From positions 1 through 64,000 of the forward strand of contig JBBQFQ010000021.1 in the NCBI GenBank assembly GCA_038322235.1: a DNA stretch of 64,000 nucleotides. Direction: 5' to 3'. The translations under genes and the position numbers were made by a program. The notes below the pieces were generated by a model. The model saw only the letters and a program-made list of their open reading frames with translations. It made no database searches and was not told the origin of the DNA. This DNA is from SZAS-18 sp038322235 (GTDB lineage Bacteria > Verrucomicrobiota > Verrucomicrobiia > Chthoniobacterales > SZAS-18). This document shows positions 17,975 through 27,700 of the stretch, piece by piece (position 1 is the stretch's first letter; every line of letters starts with the position of its first letter).

Positions 17975-20044
17975 ATGAACCAGACCTACCTCATCGCGGC
18001 GGGCGTCATCGCTTTGCTGCTCATCGCCGCCTTCTGGCTGTGCGGCATTCGTTACATCCCTCACAATCGGATCGGCATCGTCGAAAAATTGTGGTCCCGC
18101 AAAGGCTCGCTCACCGGCGGACGCATCATCGCGCTCGACGGCGAGGCGGGCTTCCAGACCCGCATCCTGCGCGGCGGTATTCAGCTCGGGTTCTACCCGT
18201 GGCAATACCGCATCCATCACCAGCCTCTCGTGACGGTCGCGGAGGGTCGGATCGGCTACGTCTACGCGCGCGACGGGGCTCCGCTCCCGCCCACGCAGAC
18301 GCTTGGTCGGGTGGTGGAATGCACGAGCTTCCAGGAGGCTCGCGTCTTCCTGACCGAAGGTGGCCAGCGCGGGCGCCAGCGGGCGATCGTGCGGGAAGGC
18401 GTCTACGCGATGAACACGGCGCTCTTCATCGTGATCACGGAGGACGGGGTCTACGCCGGCCCGGGAACCGAGGCGGAAAAGGCGAAGTTCGCGGCCTGGC
18501 AGAATGAACTGTTGGAGTCCGGCGGCTTCGCGCCCGTCTTGATCGGCTTCGGCGGCACCGACATGAAGGTGATCGCCCAGACGATCGCTCCGGGTAGCGA
18601 TGCGAACAGCGCCAGCTCGATCACGCTGAGCGATAACATCGGCGTGGTCTCGGTCCATGATGGTCCCACCATCGGCAGCGGCGAGATCATCGCGCCGGAA
18701 GTTGGCGGTCACGCGGGCGAGAGCAGCCACAATTACTTCCAGGACCCCGAGGCGTTTCTCGCGCTCGGCGGACGTCGCGGAAAGCAGCTTCAAGTGCTCA
18801 CCGATGGAACATTCTTCCTGAACCGCTGGTTCGCTTCGGTCGAAGTCCAGCCGAAGACGCTCATCCCGATCGGATATGTCGGGGTCGTGGTGGGCTATTA
18901 CGGTGATGCCGGTGCGGATACCACCGGGACCGGCTTCCGCTACGGAGAGCAGGTCGACCGCGGCCAGCGGGGTGTCTGGCGCAGCGCCCTGCCGCCCGGC
19001 AAGTACGCGCTCAACCCGTACGCCCTGAAGGTCGAACTCGTGCCGACGGTGAACTTTGTGCTGCGCTGGATCAACGGCCAGACGGAGGCGCATCGCTATG
19101 ACGCCGAGCTCTCCAGCATCGAGCTCATCACGGCCGACGGCTACGAGCCGCTGCTCCCGCTCTCGCTCGTGCTCCACATCGACTACGAAAAAGCGTCGAG
19201 CGTGATCCAGCGCTTCGGTGACGTGAAGCGCCTCATCTCGCAGACGCTGGATCCGATCCTCACCGCTTACTTCCGCGACATCGCGCAGTCGTCCTCGATG
19301 CTCGACCTCCTGACGAAGCGCGAGGAAATCCAGTCGCGCGCCACGGCGGAACTCGGGCGCCGGTTCGCCGCCTACGACATCAACTGCGTCGCGGTCCTGA
19401 TCGGGCGCCCGGAATCGGTCATCGCCGCGGGCAGCGGTCGCGAGGATCCGATCGAGCGCCTCTTCGACCAGTTGCGCGTGCGCCGTCTCGCGGAGGAGCA
19501 AAAGGAGACGTTCGCCAAGCAGGAGGAAGCCGCGAACCGGCTCAAGCAGCTCAACGAGGCCAACGCCGCCGCGGAAAAGCAGAAGGAGCTCACGCAAACG
19601 CGCATCGACATCGAGGTGGCGGGCAACCGTGGTTCCGCCCAGCTCGCCGAGGCCGAACGCCTCGCCAAGCGCGACATCGCGCGAGCCGAGGGCGAAAGCC
19701 GCTCGCAGCAGTTGCTCGGCGCCGGTGAGGCGTCGCGCATCCAGCAAATCGGTGCCTCGGAAGCGCTGGTCAACCAGCAGAAGATCACCGCCTATGGCGA
19801 CCCGCGCCTCTTCGCGCTCAGCCTGCTGGGCGAGCAACTCGCCCGGAGCAAGCAACCGCTCGTTCCGCAGCAGCTCTTCATGCAGGGTGGCGGCGAGGGC
19901 GGCTCCGGAGCCGCCGCGTCGAGCCTGCTCACTCAGCTTCTCACGCTGCTCGTCGCCGAGAAAAGTGGCACGCCGTTCCACGTGGATCTGACGCCGCCCG
20001 TGGCCCCGCCGGCCGAATCCATCGCGCCGGTCAAGAAAGCGTGA
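17975..20044 (+). CDS. SPFH/Band 7 (flotillin-like) membrane protein
   Basis: The 689-residue protein has one N-terminal membrane helix (about residues 5-25). SPFH/band-7-like sequence follows in two blocks, around 27-100 (YIPHNRIGIVEKLWSRKGSL) and 290-490 (IPIGYVGVVVGYYGDAGAD to IGRPESVIA). A long Glu/Lys/Ala-rich coiled coil spans about 495-600. This resembles flotillin-type scaffold proteins that form membrane microdomains. A GGAGG Shine-Dalgarno lies about 10 bases before the ATG. The upstream leader is a c-di-AMP riboswitch, implying control by this envelope/osmotic second messenger. A strong hairpin follows the stop. Neighbours are unrelated, so it forms its own transcription unit. Confidence 0.88.
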   Translation: MNQTYLIAAGVIALLLIAAFWLCGIRYIPHNRIGIVEKLWSRKGSLTGGRIIALDGEAGFQTRILRGGIQLGFYPWQYRIHHQPLVTVAEGRIGYVYARDGAPLPPTQTLGRVVECTSFQEARVFLTEGGQRGRQRAIVREGVYAMNTALFIVITEDGVYAGPGTEAEKAKFAAWQNELLESGGFAPVLIGFGGTDMKVIAQTIAPGSDANSASSITLSDNIGVVSVHDGPTIGSGEIIAPEVGGHAGESSHNYFQDPEAFLALGGRRGKQLQVLTDGTFFLNRWFASVEVQPKTLIPIGYVGVVVGYYGDAGADTTGTGFRYGEQVDRGQRGVWRSALPPGKYALNPYALKVELVPTVNFVLRWINGQTEAHRYDAELSSIELITADGYEPLLPLSLVLHIDYEKASSVIQRFGDVKRLISQTLDPILTAYFRDIAQSSSMLDLLTKREEIQSRATAELGRRFAAYDINCVAVLIGRPESVIAAGSGREDPIERLFDQLRVRRLAEEQKETFAKQEEAANRLKQLNEANAAAEKQKELTQTRIDIEVAGNRGSAQLAEAERLAKRDIARAEGESRSQQLLGAGEASRIQQIGASEALVNQQKITAYGDPRLFALSLLGEQLARSKQPLVPQQLFMQGGGEGGSGAAASSLLTQLLTLLVAEKSGTPFHVDLTPPVAPPAESIAPVKKA

Positions 20045-20077
20045 CGGTCCCTTCTTCTGCGCGCTGAATTCGACATC

Positions 20078-20107
20078 CGCCGCGGATGGCACCCGCCATC
20101 CGCGGCG
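20078..20107 (+). terminator. Strong hairpin after the SPFH gene
   Basis: A perfect 13-bp stem, CGCCGCGGATGGC with GCCATCCGCGGCG around an ACCC loop, begins 33 bases after the SPFH stop. The downstream T content is modest (TCATGTTTCTG), so it is a likely but not canonical intrinsic terminator. From here to 20385 I see no gene. Confidence 0.6.
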
Positions 20108-20385
20108 TCATGTTTCTGCGGGGAAAATTTCGCCGCCCAGTGGTCTGGCGCCTCGCCCGGGAACCATTCACCGAAGCGGACGCCGCGGTCCCGGGATGGG
20201 ATCGGGAGGTCGAGGCGGGCCGGGAGAGATCATCTTCGATGAGCGACACCGCCCATTCGCCGGCGGTGGCCCGGCCGGCTGGGTCCGGCCGGCAGATTCG
20301 GGAGCAGCCGCGGTGTGGGAACGACCGCGTTCGGGCGGGGGAGGGGTCCGAAGACGTTTCCGCGTGATCTCCCGCGAGGCCTTGA

Positions 20386-20727
20386 TCAGCCGGTCGAGCC
20401 GGGTCCCGGCAGGCGCTTCGGAGCGACGCTTCGCCACGCGTGCTCGAGTCCGGTCCGCAGGTCTTGTTCACTCACTTGCTCGAGAAAAACGCTCGTGTAG
20501 CCCTGCCGGCCCCACGCGCCCGTGACGGACGCGAACGCCTCGGGAACGCGAGCCACGTACTCCGCTTGCAGCGCGGGAGTGAACTTCAGCACCCCGCGCT
20601 CCTCGTCGGGCCAGAGTGTCGCAAAAATGCGCTGCCCCACCCGGAACGACGGACGCCCCAGGTGGTCGGCCTCAACCGCCTCGGGGAGGCCGAGGGCGAT
20701 TTGGCGGAAGCGCGCCTGACTTGGCAT
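20386..20727 (-). CDS. MmcQ/YjbR family protein
   Basis: The 113-residue product matches the small YjbR-like fold: an N-terminal helix (FRQIALGLPEAVEADHLGRP), then strands FRVGQRIFATLWPDEERGVLKF, and a C-terminal VAPKRL motif. The fold resembles the MmcQ/YjbR/CyaY-like superfamily, sometimes annotated as DNA-binding. The true function is unknown. It appears monocistronic and its length is normal for the family. Confidence 0.88.
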   Translation of the reverse strand: MPSQARFRQIALGLPEAVEADHLGRPSFRVGQRIFATLWPDEERGVLKFTPALQAEYVARVPEAFASVTGAWGRQGYTSVFLEQVSEQDLRTGLEHAWRSVAPKRLPGPGSTG

Positions 20728-20844
20728 GGCGTGGTCAGGCTGGGCCGGTCACCCAGCTTGGTGCGACCCGGCGGAAGAACACTCCGTTCCGGTCAGAGCG
20801 GCAGAAGGCCACCGCACGACAAAACTCGGCTCCGCTTCGTCTCC

Positions 20845-21615
20845 TCAATTCCGCCGACGGCGGAAGAAAAATGCGCCCACCGTACTGACGGACAAGAAAG
20901 CGGCTGCAAAGGTCGAAGGCTCAGGCACCGCGGCGACGGCGCTCAGTTCGAACATCAGACCGCCGACATTCGCAATCGAGCGCGCGTCGTTTGCCTGGAA
21001 GTTGAGATTCGTCAGACCGGAAGCGTTTCGAAAATAACCGCCGCTGGGGTTCAAATTCGACCCGGCCGTCAGCGCCGGCGGCGGAACCGTCCCGCCCGCG
21101 CCAGTGCGCAGAGCCGTGGTGAGAAGGTTGTTATCGATAAACGTGCCAGTGCCGGCGGCGTCGCTCTCCCAGTTGACGGTGAGGCCGTGGTTGGTCAACC
21201 CCGCGAGCGAGATCGGCGTGGCAAACGTCAAAGTAAACGTGAAGGCCGTGGCTCCGGCCACATTGATCGCGCCCGTATTGAAGACCTGGAGCGTGGCCGG
21301 GCTGGAAAATGGATTTGCAGTGCCCGTGGCGGCGGGGTCGAAGACATTCCAGAATTGGATGCGCAGCTGAGTGGCCGCGAAGTTCGCGGCGCCCCCCACG
21401 ACCAGGGTGATGCGCATGGAAGTAAGGCTGATCGCGGTGCCTGGATCGGCGACCGAGAATGCCTGCCCCATGTAGGTTCGGGGAGTGGAACCTGTAAAGG
21501 TTGGGTTGGTTCCGGCACTCAATCCGTCGTAGACGACGACGTCGGCCTGCGCCCTACTGGATAGCCCCACCATGGCGGAAAAAAGCGTTGCGGCGAAAAT
21601 CAGGGGACGGGGCAT
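20845..21615 (-). CDS. PEP-CTERM exported protein
   Basis: The 256-residue protein has a signal peptide (MPRPLIFAATLFSAMVGLSSRAQA), a beta-rich body, and a C-terminal sorting signal: VPEPSTF, a hydrophobic helix, then FFFRRRRN. PEP-CTERM proteins are recognised by an exosortase (EpsH/XrtA-like) and displayed at the surface or in extracellular matrix. No exosortase or exopolysaccharide gene lies in this window, so processing must occur in trans. The body (YDGLSAGTNPTFTGSTPRTY onward) looks like the lectin-like 'choice-of-anchor' type. Confidence in the sorting signal is high, in the body's role low. Confidence 0.88.
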   Translation of the reverse strand: MPRPLIFAATLFSAMVGLSSRAQADVVVYDGLSAGTNPTFTGSTPRTYMGQAFSVADPGTAISLTSMRITLVVGGAANFAATQLRIQFWNVFDPAATGTANPFSSPATLQVFNTGAINVAGATAFTFTLTFATPISLAGLTNHGLTVNWESDAAGTGTFIDNNLLTTALRTGAGGTVPPPALTAGSNLNPSGGYFRNASGLTNLNFQANDARSIANVGGLMFELSAVAAVPEPSTFAAAFLSVSTVGAFFFRRRRN

Positions 21616-21793
21616 GGCTTGAAGCGGTGAGCGGAATAACAGGCTGAATGACGGCTTCTTGTATTCGACGCCCCGCCAATGAAAAGCAATTTCTGAAAAA
21701 TTGACTCATCGCCGAGAGGGAACCTCGCGCGCCCCCGGCCGTCAGCGCGGTGGCGCTTGCTCTCCCGGCTGATCGTGCTGGGATGGTTTTCAT

Positions 21794-23575
21794 ATGTGGC
21801 GCGATTTCATCAAGACCCTCGCGCGGTTGGTCGGCCGGGGGACCCGGCGCATTTCGATGGATCCGGATTTCGAGGCCGAGCGCCTCGCGCGGGCACGAAG
21901 AATCCGGCTCCTGTTTCTCGCTGGAATCCTTCTGATCTCTCTCGCCTGGGTGGGCGCCCGCCCCCTCGCCCGCTTCGTCAAGGGCCGCCATGCCGCGAAC
22001 CTGGCCGCGGAGAGCATCGCGGCGACCGAGCGTCGCGACCTGCGGCTGGCGGCCGAAAGGCTCTCCGCGGCGGCGGCGCTTTCGCCGGCGCACCCGCGGG
22101 TGGCTTTGGCGCAGGGACGCTTGCTGAATGCCGTGTCCCTCCCCGAGGCGGTTGCCGCCTGGGAACGGGTCATCGCCGCGCAGCCCGGCGTGCCGGAGTA
22201 CCAGCTTGAACTTGCGCTGGCGTATTTTCGGGCTGGCCGACTGGGGGATTCCGCCCGGGCCCACGCGGCGGCCGGGGCCAGCCGCGATTCGGCGCGCGGT
22301 GCATTCGTCGCCGGGTTGCTGGCGGCCTCGCGGGGCGAGATCGCGCTCGGCGAATCATTCCTCCGACACAGCCTGCAACTCGAACCGGCGCGGATCGACA
22401 CCCGCATCGCCCTCGGTCAATTGTTGTTGGCGGGAGGACCCAAATCCCTGGAAGGGCGGCAAATTCTCGAGCCGCTTCGCGAGGACGCACTCGAAGGCCG
22501 GCGGGTGACTGCGATCCTGGCCGATCACGCCCGCAACACCGGGGATTTGGCCCGCGGGATCGCCCTGGCCCAGGCCCTGGCGGATCCTCCCGGTGGCAAA
22601 CCGGAAGACCTCGTCCGTCTGGTCCGGCTGCTTGGCGAGGCGCACGAGGAAGCGCAGCTCGACACGCTCGTAAAGGCGGTGCTTCCCGCCGCCCGCCAGG
22701 ATCGGAAAACGGCTGCCGCCCTTCTTGGGGGCTTGATCGCGTTGCAACGCGTGGCGCAGGCGGATGCCTTGGTCGCGGACCTGCCGACGGAGATTTGGAC
22801 CTCGGGAGAACTCCTGTCGACCGTCGCCATGCTGTCGGCGCGGAGCGTTCAGGGCGAACCGCGACTGCGCGAATTGCTTCGACGCGGCGAGTGGACCGAC
22901 CAGGAACTGCTGCGGGCTGCCTGCTCGGCGCGGTTGGCTGGATTTGAAGGAGAGGAACGCGCGCGGAGCGAGCGCTGGGAACGGGCGCGATCCCTCGCCG
23001 GGACGCGCGCCGCGCGGCAGCAATTGCTCGCGCTGGCCCGCGAATGGAGCTGGGGGCGCGAGCAACTGAAGCTGCTGGGCGAGCTCGCGCCTCTGCTCCC
23101 TCCCGAGATCGGGCTCCTGCGCGAGTGGCATCGGATGGCGGCGGCGCTGCGGGATACGGCCGGAGTCGCCGCAGCGACCGAGGCGCTGCTCGCGGCAGGT
23201 GACGTCTCGTCCCGGGTGAAAAACGACTTCGCGGCCGCGTCGATTCTCCTCGGCCAAAATCGCGATCGCGCCGCGCGCTATGCCTTCGAGAATTTTTCTT
23301 CCGAGCCGGCCGACCCGAACTATCTCGCGACTTATGCCAGTTCCCTGCGGCAGCAGGGCCGGGCGGCGGAAGCCCTCAACGTCGTCGAAGACGCGGTCCA
23401 ACTCGGAGTTTCCGGCCCCTCCCTGGAACTCGAGCGGGCGGCCGCGTTGGAGGCGTTGGGTCGAAGGGAAGAGGCGGTGCGCGCCGCCGCGGGCGTCCCC
23501 CGCGGGACCCGGTGCCCCGAAGAGGAAGCCATCCTCACGCGCCTCCAGCAGACTGCCGGCAAATCTGACGAGTGA
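21794..23575 (+). CDS. Membrane-anchored TPR-type protein
   Basis: The 593-residue protein has one N-terminal membrane helix (LLFLAGILLISLAWVGA, about 38-54). A long, purely alpha-helical Ala/Leu/Arg/Glu-rich body follows, with tetratricopeptide-like 34-residue pairs, for example around residues 75-170 (AERLSAAAALSPAHPRVALA and AAWERVIAAQPG). TPR domains serve as protein-interaction scaffolds. No catalytic motif is visible. It diverges from the PEP-CTERM gene across about 180 bases, and Verrucomicrobia often encode such TPR proteins with secretion or exopolysaccharide functions; that link is speculation here. Confidence 0.75.
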   Translation: MWRDFIKTLARLVGRGTRRISMDPDFEAERLARARRIRLLFLAGILLISLAWVGARPLARFVKGRHAANLAAESIAATERRDLRLAAERLSAAAALSPAHPRVALAQGRLLNAVSLPEAVAAWERVIAAQPGVPEYQLELALAYFRAGRLGDSARAHAAAGASRDSARGAFVAGLLAASRGEIALGESFLRHSLQLEPARIDTRIALGQLLLAGGPKSLEGRQILEPLREDALEGRRVTAILADHARNTGDLARGIALAQALADPPGGKPEDLVRLVRLLGEAHEEAQLDTLVKAVLPAARQDRKTAAALLGGLIALQRVAQADALVADLPTEIWTSGELLSTVAMLSARSVQGEPRLRELLRRGEWTDQELLRAACSARLAGFEGEERARSERWERARSLAGTRAARQQLLALAREWSWGREQLKLLGELAPLLPPEIGLLREWHRMAAALRDTAGVAAATEALLAAGDVSSRVKNDFAAASILLGQNRDRAARYAFENFSSEPADPNYLATYASSLRQQGRAAEALNVVEDAVQLGVSGPSLELERAAALEALGRREEAVRAAAGVPRGTRCPEEEAILTRLQQTAGKSDE

Positions 23576-23636
23576 GACGACTCAAACCGGTCAAACGAGT
23601 CCGACAACTCCGACAAATGAGCGGCCCTCCGCCGTC

Positions 23637-24695
23637 TCATAAGGCCGCGATCACCGCCCGCGTGACATCCGCGGTGCGCGCTTTCCCGCCGAGATCTGGC
23701 GTCAGCGTTCCCGCGGCGGTCGTCGCTTCGATGGCCTTCATCAACCGAGTCGCGGCGGCGGGCTGGCCCAGATGCTCCAGCATCATCACCGCGGTCCAGA
23801 ACGTCCCGATCGGATTCGCGACACCCTTGCCCGTGATGTCGAACGCGGAGCCGTGGATCGGCTCGAACATGGACGGGAAATTCCGCGGGGGATTCAAGTT
23901 GGCGGTCGGCGCGATGCCGAGGCTTCCGGCCAGCGCGGCGGCGAGATCGCTCAGGATGTCGGCATGGAGATTCGTGGCGACGACGGTGTCGATCGTCGCC
24001 GGATGATTGACCATCCGGGCGGTCATCGCATCCACCAGCATCTTGTCCCACGTCACGTCAGGAAAATCCCGCGCCACGAGGGCGGCGACCTCGTCCCACA
24101 GCACCATCCCGTGACGCTGGGCGTTGCTCTTCGTCACGACGGTCAGCTTTTTCCGTGGCCGCGAGCGCGCGAGATCAAAGGCGAAGCGCATGATGCGCTC
24201 GGTGCCGGCGCGGGTGTAAATGGCGGTTTCGGTGCCGACTTCCTCCGGGAAACCCCGGTGCGCCCGACCCCCATGGCCGGCGTATTCTCCTTCGGTGTTT
24301 TCGCGCACAATGACCATGTCGAAGTCGCCGTCCCGGTGACCGGAGAGCGGGGACGCGATGCCGGGCAGGAGCCGGGTTGGACGCACGTTCGCGTAGTGAT
24401 CGAAGCTCTGGCAGATCCGCAGGCGCAGACCCCAGAGCGTGATGTCATCGGGCAATTCCGGGTCACCGACCGCTCCGAACAGGATCGCGTCGAATGGCTT
24501 CAAAGTCTCGAGGCCGTCGGCCGGCATCATGACGCCGTGAGCGCGGTAGTAGTCGCTGCCCCAAGGGAAGCTTTCGACCTTCAATTGGAAACCTCCATCG
24601 AGCTTTTCGAGGGCGTGGAGCACTTCAAGGGCGGCGGGGACGACTTCCTTGCCGATGCCGTCGGCGGGAATGGAGGCGATGGAATAGGTTTTCAT
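23637..24695 (-). CDS. Tartrate dehydrogenase-like / isopropylmalate dehydrogenase family enzyme
   Basis: The 352-residue product belongs to the isocitrate/isopropylmalate dehydrogenase family, which oxidatively decarboxylates 2R,3S-hydroxyacids with NAD(P). Motifs include IPADGIGKEVVPAALEVL, LWGLRLRICQSFDHYANVRP (substrate arginines), VIVRENTEGEYAGHGG, NAQRHGMVLWDEVAAL, the DAMTARMV region with metal-binding aspartates, and HGSAFDITGKGVANPIGTFWT. The FPWGSDYYRAHGVMMP segment and length resemble tartrate dehydrogenase/D-malate dehydrogenase more than LeuB. No leu genes are adjacent. The substrate (tartrate, D-malate or isopropylmalate) is unresolved. Confidence 0.88.
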   Translation of the reverse strand: MKTYSIASIPADGIGKEVVPAALEVLHALEKLDGGFQLKVESFPWGSDYYRAHGVMMPADGLETLKPFDAILFGAVGDPELPDDITLWGLRLRICQSFDHYANVRPTRLLPGIASPLSGHRDGDFDMVIVRENTEGEYAGHGGRAHRGFPEEVGTETAIYTRAGTERIMRFAFDLARSRPRKKLTVVTKSNAQRHGMVLWDEVAALVARDFPDVTWDKMLVDAMTARMVNHPATIDTVVATNLHADILSDLAAALAGSLGIAPTANLNPPRNFPSMFEPIHGSAFDITGKGVANPIGTFWTAVMMLEHLGQPAAATRLMKAIEATTAAGTLTPDLGGKARTADVTRAVIAAL

Positions 24696-24749
24696 GGTCG
24701 GGGAGATGCGTTGGGGATGCCGTGGGCGGCCGGATTGCGCGGCGCAATG

Positions 24750-27700
24750 CTAAAATCCGCCGCGATTCCGCCAGGCGCGGGCGCGGGCGTGGGCTTCGGT
24801 TAGCCCGAGCTTCGCGAGGTAGGCGATGAAGCGCGGATCATCCCGCACCGGATCCCAGATGGGATCGAAGATGAAGGTCTCGTGATAGACGGCGCCATAA
24901 ACGGTCGGAAGGACGTCGAGGGCCTCGCCAGCGCGGCCGGCGGCGGCGAGGGCGAAGGCGTGGGGCATCGGGTGGCCCTGCCGGGCCAGAGCCAAGGTGG
25001 CGGCCGCTTCGGCCGTCTCGCCCGTAGCGGAGAAAACGAGGAGGGCGATCCAGCGCAGCCACTCCCGATTCTGCTCCATGACCGCCCGGGCATCCTGCAG
25101 AGCGTCAGCGTTGCGGCCAAGCGCCAGTAGGGCGCGCGCCCGGAGAGCAAGGACCTGCGGGTCCGCCGGCGAAATCGCGCGCGCGCGGTCGAGCGCCGTC
25201 AGCGCCTCGGCCGGGCGGCCGGCGAGCAGCAGCAACATCCCGTGATTGTCCGCGATACGTTGGGAGAGCGGGTCCAGCACACCCGCCCGGGCGGCGTGTG
25301 CCAACGCGTCATCCAGGTGGCCGGCAAACGCCAGGCCCCGACCCAGCCGCTGGTGGGTGATGGCATTACTCGGATTCAGATCGAGGGCCTGGCGGAACAA
25401 CCGGATGGACTCCTCCGTCTCTCCCCGCGTTTGCGCGGCGAATGCAATCCCCGAGATGGCCTCCCCGTCTCGCGGATCGATCGCGATGGCCTGGCGCGCG
25501 TAGCCTTCCGCGGCCTGCGCCAGCGCGTCGGCCTCGGCGCTGGATCCGGCATCGAGGTACGCGAAGACGGCGCGGATCGTGAGCACGTCCGCCAGACCGC
25601 CGAGGGCGCGGGGAAAACGGGGTTCGATCTCGAGCGCGCTTCGGTAGTGCTCCTCCGCCTGAAGCAGGCGCGGAAGGGATCGGTCTCGCGACGCTTCGCG
25701 ACCGAGCAGGTACAAGCGGAGTGCCTCGCCATCGATGCGGCCGGCCGCGGCTGTCGCCGGGTCGAGTTTCAATTTCAGATTTCCCGCGACGATCCCCGCG
25801 ATCTCGTCCTGGACGGCAAAGACGTCGCGTAATTCCCGCTGGAAACTGTCGGCCCAAACCTGAAAACCGTCCGCCGCGCTGATCAGCTGAACGGAGATGC
25901 GTGCCCGATCGCCGGCCCGCCGCACGCTGCCCTCCACCACGTACGTGACGGCGAGCTGCCTCGCGATCTCCGCGATGGGAACCGACCGGCCTTTGAAGAA
26001 AAAGGCGGAGGTCCGCGCCGCGATCCGCAACCCCGGCACTTTTGCGAGGGCATTCATCAACTCCTCGGCGATGCCGTCGGAGAAATATTCCTGCTCCTTG
26101 TCGCCGCTGAGGTTGGCAAACGGCATGACGGCGATCGAGGTCGATTCGCGCGGAGAGACGGAACTCGGGGGCGTGACGACGGTCGGGGAGATGCTCTCCG
26201 TCGGAGGCCGGCTCTCTTCCGCGAGGGCGGGCTGCGTGGCGACCACCGTTTCCTCGGTGGCATCGGATGGCGCGTGGCGCATTTCCGGTGGACGCGCCCG
26301 CCACGCCTGGGCTCGCCCGTGGGCCGCGGTGAGCCGTAATTCCGCGAGAGTCGCCTGGAAGCGTTCCTCGGTGCGGAAGGGATCCCACATCGGATCGAAG
26401 AGCAGCAGATCGTGGGTGGCGGGCGGCAGGCTGCGAGGATCGAGCAGGGCCAGCGCCTCGCCATTTCGGCCGAGGAGCGCGCAGGCGCGGCAGCGCACGA
26501 GGCCGCTGTGATGGGTGATCGTGCGCAGGATCTCCTCCGCCTCCGGGCGGAGTCCGGCGGCGAGCAGCGCGCGGATCGCCGTGAAATGTCCGCGGCCGCC
26601 CGGCGTGCGGAGCAGCGCCCGCGCGGCCGGGACGGCTTCGTCGTGCAGTTCGAGTTCCGCCAGCGCCCAGGTTTTCCAGCCCAGCAGCGTCGTCTCTCCG
26701 GCGGCGTCGGTCAGCCCGTGCAGGGCCTGACTGAGCGCATCCTGGGGCCGCCGGGCGAGGAGCAGAAGCAGTGCGCGATTCCCCATGATCAGGCGCGAGT
26801 CGGGATCGTGCGTGACAGCGAGGTCGATCTCCTTCAAGGCCTCGTCGATCCGGCCATCGGCCGCGAGGCTGCGCGCGAGCGCCTGATGGGTCGAGGCGTG
26901 GCCGGCGCGCAACGCGATGGCCCGGCGGAAATGCTCCACCGCCACGCCCGCCTCGCCCTGGGTGCGGTACGCATCTCCGAGCACGGCGTGGGCTCCGGCG
27001 AGCTTTGGATCCAGCGCCACCGCGGCCTGCCCCGCGGCCAGGGCGCCAGAGAGATCACCGCGGGCGAGGGCGATCCGCGCGAGACCCACGTGTACCTCGG
27101 CGAACTTCGGCGCGCGGGCGAGCGCTCGCTCGTAACATTCCTGGGCGCGCTGGAGCGAATCCGCCGTCCCTTCGCGGGCGGCGTTTCGACCCTCGAGATA
27201 GAGTGCGCGCGCCTCGGGGTCGACCGGCGGAAGAGAGGAGGCCCGGCCGCCGTTTTCCTCGTCCGCCCTCCCGGTCCCGTCTCCGGAGTCGTTCGCATGC
27301 TGGGGAAATTCCGCGGCGAGTTGCTCGAGCCGGCGGGCGGTGACCGCAGCGGTCGCGGGACGGTCCGTGGGATTCTTGGCAAGCAGCTCACCGATCAACG
27401 CGCGCACGCCCGGAAGGTGATCGAGCTGCTCAAGCGGCGGCCGCCGGGAGATATGGTGGTGCATCAGTTCGTGGTGCGAACGCGCGGGAAACGGAGAGCG
27501 CCCTAGGACCATTTCCCACAGGATGCAGCCGAGCGCGTAGAGATCGGTCCGGCCATCGAGGTCCGAGCGCTCGAGGCATTGTTCCGGGCTGGCGTAGAGC
27601 GAGGTCCCGCGGAAGCCGATCGTTTGCGCCGCGGTTTCGTCGTGTGACTCATCGCCGCGAAACGTGCGCGCGAGGCCGAAATCGATCACCTTCACCTGCC

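Noticed and set aside
17492..20092. An 866-codon open frame antisense to the SPFH gene, running across the riboswitch and tRNA
   Set aside because: It crosses a tRNA gene and the riboswitch and has no recognisable domain. The plus-strand gene has a Shine-Dalgarno and membrane helix.
20168..20437. A frameshifted extension of the YjbR-family gene
   Set aside because: The alternative frame adds a Pro/Arg-rich tail with no family support. The gene already ends after its conserved VAPKRL motif at normal length.
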